Below, piece by piece: positions 23,111 to 31,309 of a DNA stretch of 32,959 nucleotides. Source of the DNA: a virus; IMG/VR virus record IMGVR_UViG_3300032093_007123, positions 1-32,959 of that record, one strand, 5' to 3'. The position numbers and the translations under genes were made by a program. How positions within the stretch are numbered: the first letter of the stretch is position 1; the number at the start of each line of letters is the position of its first letter. A model generated the notes under the pieces. That model was not told the origin of the DNA. It was given only the letters and a program-made list of their open reading frames with translations, and did no database searches.

Positions 23111-24703
23111 ATGAGCACAACAAAAATAGTTGAATTATTCATTGATGATGAATTTGAAGATGCTGGTATTGAAGCTATATCATTAGTTTCAAGACCTGCT
23201 CATGATGAGCCATGGATGGCATTCAACTCACAATTGGAACAAATGGAAGAGGTGGAAACACTAAATCCATATACAATTGTTGAAGATGATTTCTGTGATC
23301 ATAACCCTCAACTTGATGAACTTGGTGAGAGTTATTCTGATTTAATTAAAGCTGGTTGGGAAGTTGTTAGAGTAGAAAAGATTACTCCTTCAACTGTTTA
23401 TACAATGCAACAGCAGAAGTTCTCAAATCCAAATGCTGATTCCCAACTTGACACAGACGAGATTAGAGTAAGATACAAATACATTGGTCCAAGAGACGAA
23501 AAGAATAGAAAGTTCTGTGCTGACATGCTCAGAAAGAATAGAGTTTACACCATAGAAGATATTGAAAGACTATCAAATCCTGAGTTTGGTTCTTATAACA
23601 TATTCTTATGGAGAGGATCATTCAACTGTAGACACGCATGGGTAAGACTTGTTTATAAGAAAGAAGGTAAGATTATCAATGATGCAAAATCTACACAAGG
23701 ATTAATCACTGATGATGTTGTTATTGGACCTGATACAAGAAATGATGCCACAAAAGCTAATCCATCACCAACAGATTGGAAGCCAGGTGAACCAAGAACT
23801 GGTCAAGCATTCGGTTTGGAAGATGCTTGTTGGGAAGGGTATGAGGCAATAGGGACAAAAGTGGTGGATGGTAAAGAAGTTCCAAATTGTGTTCCAATTA
23901 AAATGACTGAGGACGACTTTGCAGAAAGTATTTCTGACTATCCTGAGGGAGTTAAAGCAGCAGCTGCGAGAGCAGTTAAATATGCTGAGGAAAATGGTTG
24001 GGGATCTTGTGGAACTGGTGTGGGTAAACAAAGAGCTTCGCAACTCAGTAAGGGTGAAAACATCTCAGTTGATACCATCAAGCGCATGTATTCATATCTT
24101 TCAAGACATAAGGGTGATTTAACATCATCAAAATCTTATGAAGAGGGTTGTGGAAAATTGATGTATGATGCTTGGGGTGGAGAAGCTGGTTTGAAGTGGT
24201 CAGAAAGAAAACTACAACAATTAGAAAAACAAAAAATGACATTCGCTTACGATGAGGATAAAAAGATCCTTGTTGGAGCAGCAATGGTGCCAAATAGAAT
24301 GATACATCGTTATGATGCACTTGGAAATTTATATTATGTATTCTTTTCCAAGAAGTCCATAAAACAAATGGCAGATCGTTTCTTAAAACAAAAAAGAACT
24401 GACGAGACAAGTATTGAACACAACGGAAGAAAGTTAGGTTCAGACAAAGTATTTATTACAGAGTCTTGGGTATCAGAAGATCCGATCTATGACAAATCCC
24501 ACAAGTATGGTTTTGAGCTACCGAGTGGAACTTGGTTTGTTGCCATGAAGGTGAATGATGATAAGGTATGGAAACTTATTAAAGAGAAGGCTCTTACAGG
24601 TTTTTCGGTGGAAGGTTTATTCGCTGAGAAATCTATATTCTCCAAAGAAGATAAACAAATAAACCAAATAAAGACGATACTAAAATCAATTAACGATGAA
24701 TAG
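23111..24703 (+). CDS. Head morphogenesis / XkdF-like prohead protease fusion (530 aa)
   Basis: Three parts are visible. Residues about 80-185 carry RYKYIGPRDEKNRKFC, then FLWRGSFNCRHAWVRL, which resembles the Cys/His end of Mu F-like head morphogenesis proteins. Residues about 275-360 (EGVKAAAARAVKYAEENGWG, then GVGKQRASQLSKGENIS and MYDAWGGEAGLKW) form a domain I recall from prohead protease fusions. Residues about 391-505 (AMVPNRMIHRYDALGNLYYV; SIEHNGRK; GFSVEGLF) match the XkdF-type putative serine protease family. The protein sits before the scaffold and major capsid genes, so capsid maturation is the likely role. Fusion of these parts in one chain is noteworthy. It overlaps the scaffold gene by eight bases. 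Confidence 0.75.
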   Translation: MSTTKIVELFIDDEFEDAGIEAISLVSRPAHDEPWMAFNSQLEQMEEVETLNPYTIVEDDFCDHNPQLDELGESYSDLIKAGWEVVRVEKITPSTVYTMQQQKFSNPNADSQLDTDEIRVRYKYIGPRDEKNRKFCADMLRKNRVYTIEDIERLSNPEFGSYNIFLWRGSFNCRHAWVRLVYKKEGKIINDAKSTQGLITDDVVIGPDTRNDATKANPSPTDWKPGEPRTGQAFGLEDACWEGYEAIGTKVVDGKEVPNCVPIKMTEDDFAESISDYPEGVKAAAARAVKYAEENGWGSCGTGVGKQRASQLSKGENISVDTIKRMYSYLSRHKGDLTSSKSYEEGCGKLMYDAWGGEAGLKWSERKLQQLEKQKMTFAYDEDKKILVGAAMVPNRMIHRYDALGNLYYVFFSKKSIKQMADRFLKQKRTDETSIEHNGRKLGSDKVFITESWVSEDPIYDKSHKYGFELPSGTWFVAMKVNDDKVWKLIKEKALTGFSVEGLFAEKSIFSKEDKQINQIKTILKSINDE

Positions 24704-25673
24704 TAAGCAAGCAATAGAAAGGATAATGAAGATCCTCAATCTAGCTCCACAGAAATTTTATTCTGCTAAGACTGAACAAGGAATGGCAGTTCAAGTTGAA
24801 GGTGAGTTGGAATTGGGTGCTCCGATTTATATTTCTACAGAAGAAGGAATGATTCCTGCACCAGATGGTGTTCATAAGCTTGACGATGGTTCTGAAATTG
24901 AAGTTTCTGATGGTAAGATTTCCAAGATCAAGATGGGTGATATGGAAGTTGAAAAAGAAAAAGAAGAAGCGGATATTAAAGACGAAGATATGTCAGCGGT
25001 TGAAAAGTTTGGTGATGTCAAGTTGAAAAATGGTTCAATCATGAGAGTTGGTGGTGATATGCCAGCAATAGGTCTTCAAGTAAAGAAGGTTGAATATGAT
25101 GGAAACTTATCAGCAATGACTGATGGTGTCTACGAAACAGAAGATGGTAAATCCATCTCAATTGTTGGTGGAGCTATTGACGGAATCCAATCCCAAAAAG
25201 ACAAGGAAGCACAGGGTAAATTCACAATTGCTGAATCAGCTGAAGGTGCTAAATTGGAATCTCCAACATTTGATGTTGGTGAGAAAGTTGAAGTTCTTGG
25301 TGAAGATGGTGCTAAGTCACCAGCTCCTGATGGAGAACACCAAGTAGTATTAAAAGACGAAAGTGGAAACGAGAACAAAATCAGATTTGTAACCAAAGAC
25401 GGCGTTATTACCGAAAGGTCCAATGTTGAAGAGGAGAAAATGTCTGAGGAAAAGATCGCTGAAATTTTTGCAATGGCTCTTAGAAAATTGGAAGATAAGA
25501 TTGATTTAATCTCAACAAAAAATGCTGAGTTGGAATCAAAATTTCAGAAGTTTTCAAAAGAACCAGCAGGTGAAAAGGTGTATAACCAAAAAACCATAAC
25601 AGAAAAAACTTTTGAATCAGACAACAAGTTTGAAAGATTCAAAAAGATGAAAGAAGTGCTTTCATCAAAATAA
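24696..25673 (+). CDS. Capsid scaffold-like protein with repeated beta units (325 aa)
   Basis: The protein is acidic. It contains at least three copies of a short beta motif: APDGVHKLDDGSEIEVSDGK (about 50-70), TDGVYETEDGKSISIVGG (about 137-160) and APDGEHQVVLKDESGNENKI (about 209-232). A long helical, charged C-terminus (AEIFAMALRKLEDKIDLIST, then LESKFQKF) fits a scaffold that is removed or cleaved. It is placed directly between the protease and the major capsid gene, the usual position of a scaffold. The scaffold function is inferred from order and composition. Confidence 0.7.
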   Translation: MNSKQAIERIMKILNLAPQKFYSAKTEQGMAVQVEGELELGAPIYISTEEGMIPAPDGVHKLDDGSEIEVSDGKISKIKMGDMEVEKEKEEADIKDEDMSAVEKFGDVKLKNGSIMRVGGDMPAIGLQVKKVEYDGNLSAMTDGVYETEDGKSISIVGGAIDGIQSQKDKEAQGKFTIAESAEGAKLESPTFDVGEKVEVLGEDGAKSPAPDGEHQVVLKDESGNENKIRFVTKDGVITERSNVEEEKMSEEKIAEIFAMALRKLEDKIDLISTKNAELESKFQKFSKEPAGEKVYNQKTITEKTFESDNKFERFKKMKEVLSSK

Positions 25674-25698
25674 AACTAAAAATAAAAACTATATCAAA
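25674..25698 (+). promoter_or_regulatory. A-rich, Shine-Dalgarno-free leader of the major capsid gene
   Basis: AACTAAAAATAAAAACTATATC with AAA before the ATG is the kind of A-rich upstream region that supports strong translation in Bacteroidetes, where Shine-Dalgarno pairing is often absent. Confidence 0.5.
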
Positions 25699-26667
25699 AT
25701 GAAATCTAAAGGATTATCAAGACAGAAATTTTCATACGATTTAGCGGGTCTATCAGCATATGTTGATCAATTGTCTCCAGACATTATCTCAGAAGCGGTA
25801 TTGAGTCCTCAAACGATGAAATATGTAAATGTGGTTCCTGGTATTAAGGGCACACAAAATGTTAACCTACTTTCTGAAACTCTTGTTGTTCAAACAGGAA
25901 CAACTTGTGGTTGGTCAAATAGTGGTGACACAACTTTTACTGTAGTTCCAGTAACAGTGCAGGCACTGAAGACGAATGTTTCTCTTTGCTTGGAAGAGCT
26001 AAACACGCTATGGTTGGGTCAGTATCTTTCTGATGGATCATACAATACTGAAGCTCCATTTGAAAACGCGATCGTAGAATTACAAACTAAACAAATAAAA
26101 AGGTATAATGAAAACCTATTATGGGGTGCTTCTTCAGCTTCTTCATCTTTCTCAGGTTTCATTGAGCTTTTGGATAACACAGCTGGTGTTGTTAAATTGA
26201 CAGGTGCTACAGCACTTTGTTCTGTTACAGGAACTTCAATTCAAGACAAAGCTGAGAAAGTTCTTGAGCAGATTGATAATATCATTGAAGAGTTGGATGA
26301 CAACATCTATGGTAGAGATGACTTGGTTATTTTCATGTCTCAAAGACAGTTCAAATGCTATTTGAAGTCAATCAGACAAGTTAATAACTTCCATTTCAGT
26401 GAACCAACATTGGGTCAAGTTTATGAAACATTCCACCCTCAAACTAACATTAAGGTTGTAGGCGTTTCTGGATTGGATGCAGCTTCAAGTGATCTTATCG
26501 CTTGTGGACCTCAACAATATTTCATGGCTGGAACTGACTTAATGTCAGACGAAGATTCTTTCAGAGCTTGGTTCAGCGTTGATTTTCAAGAAGTTAGAAT
26601 AATGTCAGCATGGAAAATTGGTTCTGCTATCGCATTTCCTCAGTTCTTTGTGACTAACGGTCTGTAA
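25699..26667 (+). CDS. Major capsid protein, HK97-fold type (322 aa)
   Basis: The sequence has a moderate length and composition for an HK97-fold capsid protein, with an N-terminal arm (KSKGLSRQKFSYDLAGLSAY), a long helix in the spine position (DKAEKVLEQIDNIIEELDD, about 194-212), and a C-terminal beta part (DEDSFRAWFSVDFQEVRIMS, AFPQFFVTNGL). It follows the protease and scaffold genes and has a strong A-rich leader, which fits the most expressed virion protein. A stable hairpin follows it at 26692. The fold is inferred from order, size and secondary-structure pattern, as I cannot run a structure search. Confidence 0.82.
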   Translation: MKSKGLSRQKFSYDLAGLSAYVDQLSPDIISEAVLSPQTMKYVNVVPGIKGTQNVNLLSETLVVQTGTTCGWSNSGDTTFTVVPVTVQALKTNVSLCLEELNTLWLGQYLSDGSYNTEAPFENAIVELQTKQIKRYNENLLWGASSASSSFSGFIELLDNTAGVVKLTGATALCSVTGTSIQDKAEKVLEQIDNIIEELDDNIYGRDDLVIFMSQRQFKCYLKSIRQVNNFHFSEPTLGQVYETFHPQTNIKVVGVSGLDAASSDLIACGPQQYFMAGTDLMSDEDSFRAWFSVDFQEVRIMSAWKIGSAIAFPQFFVTNGL

Positions 26668-26691
26668 TTTTGTCAGATAAAAAAATAAATG

Positions 26692-26715
26692 ATGGAGGGG
26701 AGAAATCCTCTCCAT
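26692..26715 (+). terminator. 10-bp GNRA hairpin after the major capsid gene
   Basis: ATGGAGGGGA (26692-26701) pairs with TCCTCTCCAT (26706-26715), with one G-T wobble, around a GAAA tetraloop. No T run follows (TATCAAAC), so it is more likely a partial terminator, attenuator or 3'-end stabiliser than a full terminator. Confidence 0.6.
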
Positions 26716-26753
26716 TATCAAACTAATAAACTAGAAATTTTAAATCATATAAA

Positions 26754-27290
26754 ATGGCTTGTAATGTAACAGCTGGAATCGTTCTTGATTGTAGAGACAA
26801 TGTCGGTGGTATAAAAACTATGTGGGTTACAGATTGGGATAATATTACCTCAATCACAAAAACATCTACTGGTGCTACTGCTGATACTATCACAGCAATT
26901 TCAGGAACAGGAACTTTCTACGAATACCAACTTATCAGAACTACATCATCTTATACTTCAACTGTAAATGCTTCACTTGAAGCGGGAACAGTTTTTTATA
27001 GCGATGAGCTAGTTTCATACTTTAATAAAATGGAGCAGGCGAAAAGAAATATCTTAAAAACATTGGCTCAATCTCAAAGATTAGCTATCGTGTTTGAAGA
27101 TAACAACGGAGACTACTTCTTCATGGGAGAGACTTATGGTTCTTTCGTAACTGCAGGAACAATCGTTTCAGGATTAGGTCTTGGTGACGCTAATGGATAT
27201 AACATCACATTTGGTGCACTTGAACCATATCCTGCGAATCAATTGTCAGGTTCTTTGGCTTCAATAGCTCAAGGTATCTCAGTTCAATAA
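26754..27290 (+). CDS. Tail tube-like structural protein (178 aa)
   Basis: The size and beta-rich pattern fit a tail tube: an N-terminal part with VTAGIVLDCRDNVGGIKTMW, a central helix (LAQSQRLAIVFEDNN), and a C-terminal part with GLGLGDANGYNITFGALEPY then PANQL. I associate the G-D-x-NGY-x-T-x-x-G-x-E-x-x-PA pattern with tail tube proteins of Bacteroidetes phages. Alternatives are a capsid decoration or head-tail protein, since the gene directly follows the major capsid gene. It is flanked by two strong hairpins (26692 and 27306), suggesting separately set high expression. Confidence 0.55.
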   Translation: MACNVTAGIVLDCRDNVGGIKTMWVTDWDNITSITKTSTGATADTITAISGTGTFYEYQLIRTTSSYTSTVNASLEAGTVFYSDELVSYFNKMEQAKRNILKTLAQSQRLAIVFEDNNGDYFFMGETYGSFVTAGTIVSGLGLGDANGYNITFGALEPYPANQLSGSLASIAQGISVQ

Positions 27291-27305
27291 TTCCTTATTA
27301 AAATA

Positions 27306-27335
27306 AACACGGGGAGATTAATTTCTCCCTGTGTT
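27306..27335 (+). terminator. 12-bp hairpin terminator overlapping the next promoter box
   Basis: AACACGGGGAGA (27306-27317) pairs with TCTCCCTGTGTT (27324-27335), with one G-T wobble, around a TTAATT loop, followed by ATATTTATTA. The last paired base is the first base of the TATATTTAT box at 27335, so termination and a new start signal are fused. Confidence 0.75.
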
Positions 27336-27343
27336 ATATTTAT
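27335..27343 (+). promoter_or_regulatory. TATATTTAT box before the second fibre gene
   Basis: TATATTTAT with TACC before the ATG at 27348 would give a leaderless or nearly leaderless message if the start lies 5 to 7 bases after the box. Confidence 0.55.
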
Positions 27344-27347
27344 TACC

Positions 27348-28961
27348 ATGCTAATAATCAAAACCAATCAACAGAATACATTGGTGGTAACAGTATCACA
27401 AAATGCTGAATTACCGAATCCACAATGGTTATTTTCTTTCGTTCACATCTTTACAAAACAAAAGGTTAATTTCATTTTACCTAATGTATCATCATATCAA
27501 AATCGTTATGATGAGTTTGTATTTGTTGAAGGACAGGGAGCAGGTCAGATTGCCTTCCCTTTTGAAGGTCAGTATACCTATACCGTAAGTGAGCAAATAG
27601 CACAGATTCCACCAAATACTGATCCTGCATTAGCCTATAATGTTGTTGAGACAGGTATAGCTCTTGTGATCGCAACTTCTGCTGATACAACAAATGATTA
27701 TTATGTAGAGTTCATATCTTCAAATGAGGATAACTCAAACTACTTGTTTGCTCCTGATGAATTGAATCCTCCATCACCAACTCCATCAGTTACAGCAACA
27801 CAAACTCAAACTCCTTTCGTTACACCGACAACAACCCCTACGACAACTCCTACCCCAAGTGTTACTCAAACTAATACTGGAACTCCAACGCAAACACCTA
27901 CAAATACTCAGACAAATACTCCTACGAGAACAGGGACTCCTACGCCTACCCCAAGTGTTACTCCAACAAAGACACCAACAGGAACGCCAACCAACACCCC
28001 AACTTCTAGTGCCACACCAACAGTAACACCTACGAATACTGAAACGCCAACACAAACACCATCAAATACTCCAACTCAAACGAACACAGCTACACCATCA
28101 ATGACACCTACTCAGACGAATACTCCAACTGTATCTCCAACAACAACGAATACACCAACAGTATCCCCAACACCGAGTTCCACTCCTATTGTTACTGATT
28201 CTGATGCTATTGCTTACTTGAATGCTGTTGTGGGTGCTGGTGGATCAGTTAATCTAACACAATCAGCCGCTACCAATACTCTATTCGTATCATTGAAGAG
28301 TAATAGTCTTTATTCAAAGATTACAGCTATGTATCCGTTCTTAGGTGGAACAGCAGGAGCACATAAGTTTAATGCAATCAATCCTCTTGATACCAATGGT
28401 GCATACAGATTGACATTCAATGGTGGATGGACACATAACGCATCAGGAGCTACATCAAATGGTTCAACTGGTTATGCCGACACATTCTTATCAGGTGGAA
28501 CTGTATCACCGATCAATAACCACTTATCTGTGTATATGTTGAATAACACAGTGTATACTGGCAGTGGTAAAAACTATATTGGAGTATCAACCCCTGGTGG
28601 AACATATTTCAGTATTGGTCAAGAAGGAACTCCACGATATTATTATGGAACAGAAACTGCTGGTATCACCTCAAGTGGAACACCACAACCACAAGGTTAT
28701 AATTTGATTACAACCACAGCCACAACATTCCAAAACTTGTATAGAAATGGTGTTGTTGCTCAAACCAATAATGGAGCAACAACAGGAGCCACAACATCTT
28801 CTGTGATAATTGGAGCGTTAAATAACAGTGGAACAATAATTCAATATTATGACAACCAATATGCATTCGCAACAATTGGAACTGGTCTTGGATTTACAGA
28901 ACAACAAACATTGTATAATATTATTCAAACTTATCAAACAAGTTTGGGACGAAATGTATAA
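27348..28961 (+). CDS. Fibre protein with long Thr-Pro linker and module A (537 aa)
   Basis: Residues 1-140 form a beta-rich attachment domain ([36 protein letters not shown]) of a type I recall in Bacteroidetes phage structural proteins. Residues about 142-283 are an almost pure Thr/Pro/Asn/Ser linker ([14 protein letters not shown]). Residues 285-537 are copy 2 of module A ([34 protein letters not shown]). A flexible stalk with a binding head is the natural reading. It sits between the tail-tube-like protein and the portal, so it may be a head- or neck-attached fibre, while copy 1 is at the tail tip. The receptor function is inferred. Confidence 0.75.
   Translation: MLIIKTNQQNTLVVTVSQNAELPNPQWLFSFVHIFTKQKVNFILPNVSSYQNRYDEFVFVEGQGAGQIAFPFEGQYTYTVSEQIAQIPPNTDPALAYNVVETGIALVIATSADTTNDYYVEFISSNEDNSNYLFAPDELNPPSPTPSVTATQTQTPFVTPTTTPTTTPTPSVTQTNTGTPTQTPTNTQTNTPTRTGTPTPTPSVTPTKTPTGTPTNTPTSSATPTVTPTNTETPTQTPSNTPTQTNTATPSMTPTQTNTPTVSPTTTNTPTVSPTPSSTPIVTDSDAIAYLNAVVGAGGSVNLTQSAATNTLFVSLKSNSLYSKITAMYPFLGGTAGAHKFNAINPLDTNGAYRLTFNGGWTHNASGATSNGSTGYADTFLSGGTVSPINNHLSVYMLNNTVYTGSGKNYIGVSTPGGTYFSIGQEGTPRYYYGTETAGITSSGTPQPQGYNLITTTATTFQNLYRNGVVAQTNNGATTGATTSSVIIGALNNSGTIIQYYDNQYAFATIGTGLGFTEQQTLYNIIQTYQTSLGRNV
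27772..28195 (+). repeat. Thr-Pro linker-coding repeat 6, the longest (about 140 codons)
   Basis: Units such as ACTCCTACG, ACACCAACA and CCAAGTGTTACTCC recur in frame and on one strand. This is the longest linker in the window and a likely site of length variation by replication slippage. Confidence 0.85.
28199..28958 (+). repeat. Module A copy 2
   Basis: This codes for residues about 285-537 of the 27348 protein, equal in length to copy 1 (17632-18392) and with the same block order. The two have diverged at nucleotide level, so the duplication is not recent. Confidence 0.85.
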
Positions 28962-28964
28962 GAT

Positions 28965-29186
28965 ATGAGTAAAGTAGGCGTTTTAACAATATGGGAAAGA
29001 GACAACTTATCAGGTAAGACTTATGCTGATAATTGTTATTATAATCCCGTTCAGGATCTCAATGGGAATTGGGTAATATCTGAAGAAGAAATAAATCAAA
29101 CAACAGATCCAAATTATGCATGGGTGAGATCACTTCCAAGAATTGACTTCCAAAGTCAGGTATGGAATTTCCCCGTAGGTGATTAA
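28965..29186 (+). CDS. Small hypothetical protein (73 aa)
   Basis: It follows the fibre gene by three bases, so it is probably part of the same message. The product has many aromatic residues (LTIWERDNLSG, TYADNCYYNPV, NYAWVRSLPRIDFQSQVWNF), a beta-rich look, and no known motif. It may be a fibre chaperone or a small structural part (inference from position). Confidence 0.7.
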   Translation: MSKVGVLTIWERDNLSGKTYADNCYYNPVQDLNGNWVISEEEINQTTDPNYAWVRSLPRIDFQSQVWNFPVGD

Positions 29187-29199
29187 AGGATCAATATAT

Positions 29200-29208
29200 T
29201 ATATTTAT
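29200..29208 (+). promoter_or_regulatory. TATATTTAT box before the portal gene
   Basis: TATATTTAT with TAGT before the ATG at 29213 has the same geometry as at 27335. It lies in the 26-base gap after the 28965 gene. Confidence 0.55.
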
Positions 29209-29212
29209 TAGT

Positions 29213-30436
29213 ATGACCGAAGATAAAAAACCAAGTAATCCAATTGATGTATTTGAGTTTGCTGTAGCCAAAGTTCCAATCATTGAAGAGAACTTATTAA
29301 TCAATACAAGAACGCCATGGGTCTTCTATGGTCCTTCAAATCTCGCACCTCAGGAACTTATTAGATTATTCAATTCAAGTCCCACCCATCGCGCAGCATT
29401 AAATTCAAAGTGGTTTGGCGTAAGAGGGGAATCCTTGAGTATCAAAGAAGGTGATAATACAAGATTACTGATGGCTAATCCTATGGGTGATAACATATAT
29501 GATATATGGCAGAAAGCTTCTTTGGACTTCCTGCTTTACGGATGCGTGTCCCTGAATGTTGTTTGGAGAAAAAATCGTGATGCTGGTTTTGATTTATATT
29601 ATATGGACGCATCAAAACTAAGAGCAGGTAGAACAGACATGCATGATAGAATAAATGATTATTACTATTCTGCTGATTGGGTTAATCCGAAGAAGGCACC
29701 TTTCATTCCAAGAAGAATACCAGCATTTGATGTAAGAACAGAAGAGCCAAGTCAATGTTTCTACTATACTACACATAGCGTTGGTAATCAATACTATGCA
29801 ACACCTACCTATTGGGGTGCTGCAACTGCCGTTTCTACAGAGGTGGAAATCTACAACTATTGGTATAACTCCATTTGTAATAACTTACAACCATCTTTAT
29901 TCGTGAGTATCAATTCAGGTATTCCTGGTCCAGAAGAGCGTGAGGATATTTATAACACCTTGGTTTCCAAGTATTCATCAAGTAATAATCCATCAAAACT
30001 TCTACTAACCTTTGCAAATTCAAAGGAAGAAGCTCCTGAGGTTACAATGATTCAACCATCAGGAACAGATAAAATGTGGATTGAGATGGGATCAAGTGTT
30101 CAACAAGCGATCCTAACCGCCCATCAGATTTCCTCGGCGGAACTCTTGGGAATCTCCACTCCTGGTGCTCTATCCCAAAGAGATCATCTTGAAGCACAAG
30201 ATCATTTTAATAACTTGGTGATTAAACCTTTACAGACTGAACTACTTTCCGTATTCAACAAGATCCTAACCCTTCGTGATGGTGTTAAAACAGAATTGGA
30301 AGTGGAACAATTTAACATGGTTACAATCCCTGATGCTGCTCCTGTTGAAACTATCAACGAAACAAGAACCGAAGATGTTGCAGTTGACAAGACTGAAGCT
30401 TTGGATATAAACAAAAGTGAAACTATAAATAACTAA
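29213..30436 (+). CDS. Portal protein (407 aa)
   Basis: The protein has the layout of an HK97-type portal: an N-terminal clip and wing (PQELIRLFNSSPTHRAALN, residues about 46-64; FGVRGESLSI), a segment LLYGCVSLNVVWRKN (about 106-120), a helical stem with QQAILTAHQISSAELLGIST (about 294-316) and SQRDHLEAQDHFNNLVIKPL, and an acidic C-terminus. A length of 407 is on the short side but within the range for such portals. The portal forms the dodecameric DNA channel that the large terminase docks to. It sits downstream of the capsid genes, opposite to the usual terminase-portal-protease order. Confidence 0.82.
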   Translation: MTEDKKPSNPIDVFEFAVAKVPIIEENLLINTRTPWVFYGPSNLAPQELIRLFNSSPTHRAALNSKWFGVRGESLSIKEGDNTRLLMANPMGDNIYDIWQKASLDFLLYGCVSLNVVWRKNRDAGFDLYYMDASKLRAGRTDMHDRINDYYYSADWVNPKKAPFIPRRIPAFDVRTEEPSQCFYYTTHSVGNQYYATPTYWGAATAVSTEVEIYNYWYNSICNNLQPSLFVSINSGIPGPEEREDIYNTLVSKYSSSNNPSKLLLTFANSKEEAPEVTMIQPSGTDKMWIEMGSSVQQAILTAHQISSAELLGISTPGALSQRDHLEAQDHFNNLVIKPLQTELLSVFNKILTLRDGVKTELEVEQFNMVTIPDAAPVETINETRTEDVAVDKTEALDINKSETINN

Positions 30437-30447
30437 TCTAACTAATT

Positions 30448-31050
30448 ATGTCTCAAGCAATTGTGCCTCAAAATATACTCCTCGTAAGTGAGAATAAGTT
30501 AAAAAACTTTACTGATATTGATCCCAATGTTACGAGTTCGGTTTTACTCCCGTTTATTAGCGTTGTGCAACAGACTCGTTTGGAATATATCATAGGTCGT
30601 CCTTATTATGTAGAATTACTTAATCAAGTTTCTGGTTCAAGTTTGACGGATATAAACAATAATTTCCTTCAATACTTCTGTCAACCCATGTTAATATGGG
30701 CTGGATATCGTGAAGCACTCCCCTCAATTTTTATGAGAATTAAAAACGCGGGTATCGTAACTTCTGCTGATCATACTGTCACAATGAAAGAGATGGAATG
30801 GATGTATGAAAGGGCAAATGATAGAGCACAATTCTTTGAACAAAGAATGATTGATGAGTTAATTTATAACTCAGGAAATTATCCAAGAGTATATCAATAT
30901 AATTCAACAGAAGGGTTGTTTCCTCATCTCTCGGTCAACTACTTCAGCGGAATACAATTAACAAATGGTAATCGTAGAGGTATGTATGATAGAATACCCA
31001 ATAACATGCCGATTTATTCAGACCCAACATATGCTTGTTGTGGATTATAA
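30448..31050 (+). CDS. Head-tail connector-like protein (200 aa)
   Basis: The protein is mainly helical, with LLPFISVVQQTRLEYIIGRP (residues about 31-50) and a second helix-rich block (MEWMYERANDRAQFFEQRM). It ends in a conserved-looking YACCGL. This all-helix arrangement next to the portal gene resembles gp6-type head-tail connectors or head-completion proteins. It starts eleven bases after the portal stop. The function is inferred from position and fold pattern. Confidence 0.6.
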   Translation: MSQAIVPQNILLVSENKLKNFTDIDPNVTSSVLLPFISVVQQTRLEYIIGRPYYVELLNQVSGSSLTDINNNFLQYFCQPMLIWAGYREALPSIFMRIKNAGIVTSADHTVTMKEMEWMYERANDRAQFFEQRMIDELIYNSGNYPRVYQYNSTEGLFPHLSVNYFSGIQLTNGNRRGMYDRIPNNMPIYSDPTYACCGL

Positions 31051-31052
31051 TT

Positions 31053-31307
31053 ATGAATGACAATTTAATATTACTCTTATCCAATATTCTTACAGCAGTT
31101 GCTTCATGGTTTGTGTCAAAGAAAAGACAACAAGCAGAAACTGACAATGCCATACTACGAAATATGGAGATTGTGATTAGCAGTTATAAGGTATTAATTG
31201 ACGATTTGAAAGAAGAAATACATGGTTTGAACCTGAAGATACAAGAATTGGAGAAGAAAATAGACGAATTGCACGCCGAAAATAAAAGACTTAAAGCCAA
31301 CTTATAA
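31053..31307 (+). CDS. Membrane-anchored coiled-coil protein, holin- or spanin-like (84 aa)
   Basis: The start at 31053 (MNDNLILLLSN) is preferred to 31035, which overlaps the previous gene. Residues 4-20 are hydrophobic (NLILLLSNILTAVASWFV), then a basic KKRQQ, then a long coiled coil to the end (IDDLKEEIHGLNLKIQELEK; IDELHAENKRLKANL). One membrane segment with a periplasmic or cytoplasmic coil is the plan of inner-membrane spanins and some lysis accessory proteins. No endolysin is seen in the window. A lysis role is possible but not shown. Confidence 0.65.
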   Translation: MNDNLILLLSNILTAVASWFVSKKRQQAETDNAILRNMEIVISSYKVLIDDLKEEIHGLNLKIQELEKKIDELHAENKRLKANL

Positions 31308-31309
31308 CA

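Noticed and set aside
9603-28195. Thr-Pro tracts as CRISPR or satellite arrays
   Set aside because: The units are in frame, encode linkers, vary from copy to copy and have no regular repeat-spacer pattern.
17632-28958. Diversity-generating retroelement template/variable pair for module A
   Set aside because: There is no reverse transcriptase in the window, and differences between the copies are spread out, not limited to adenines.
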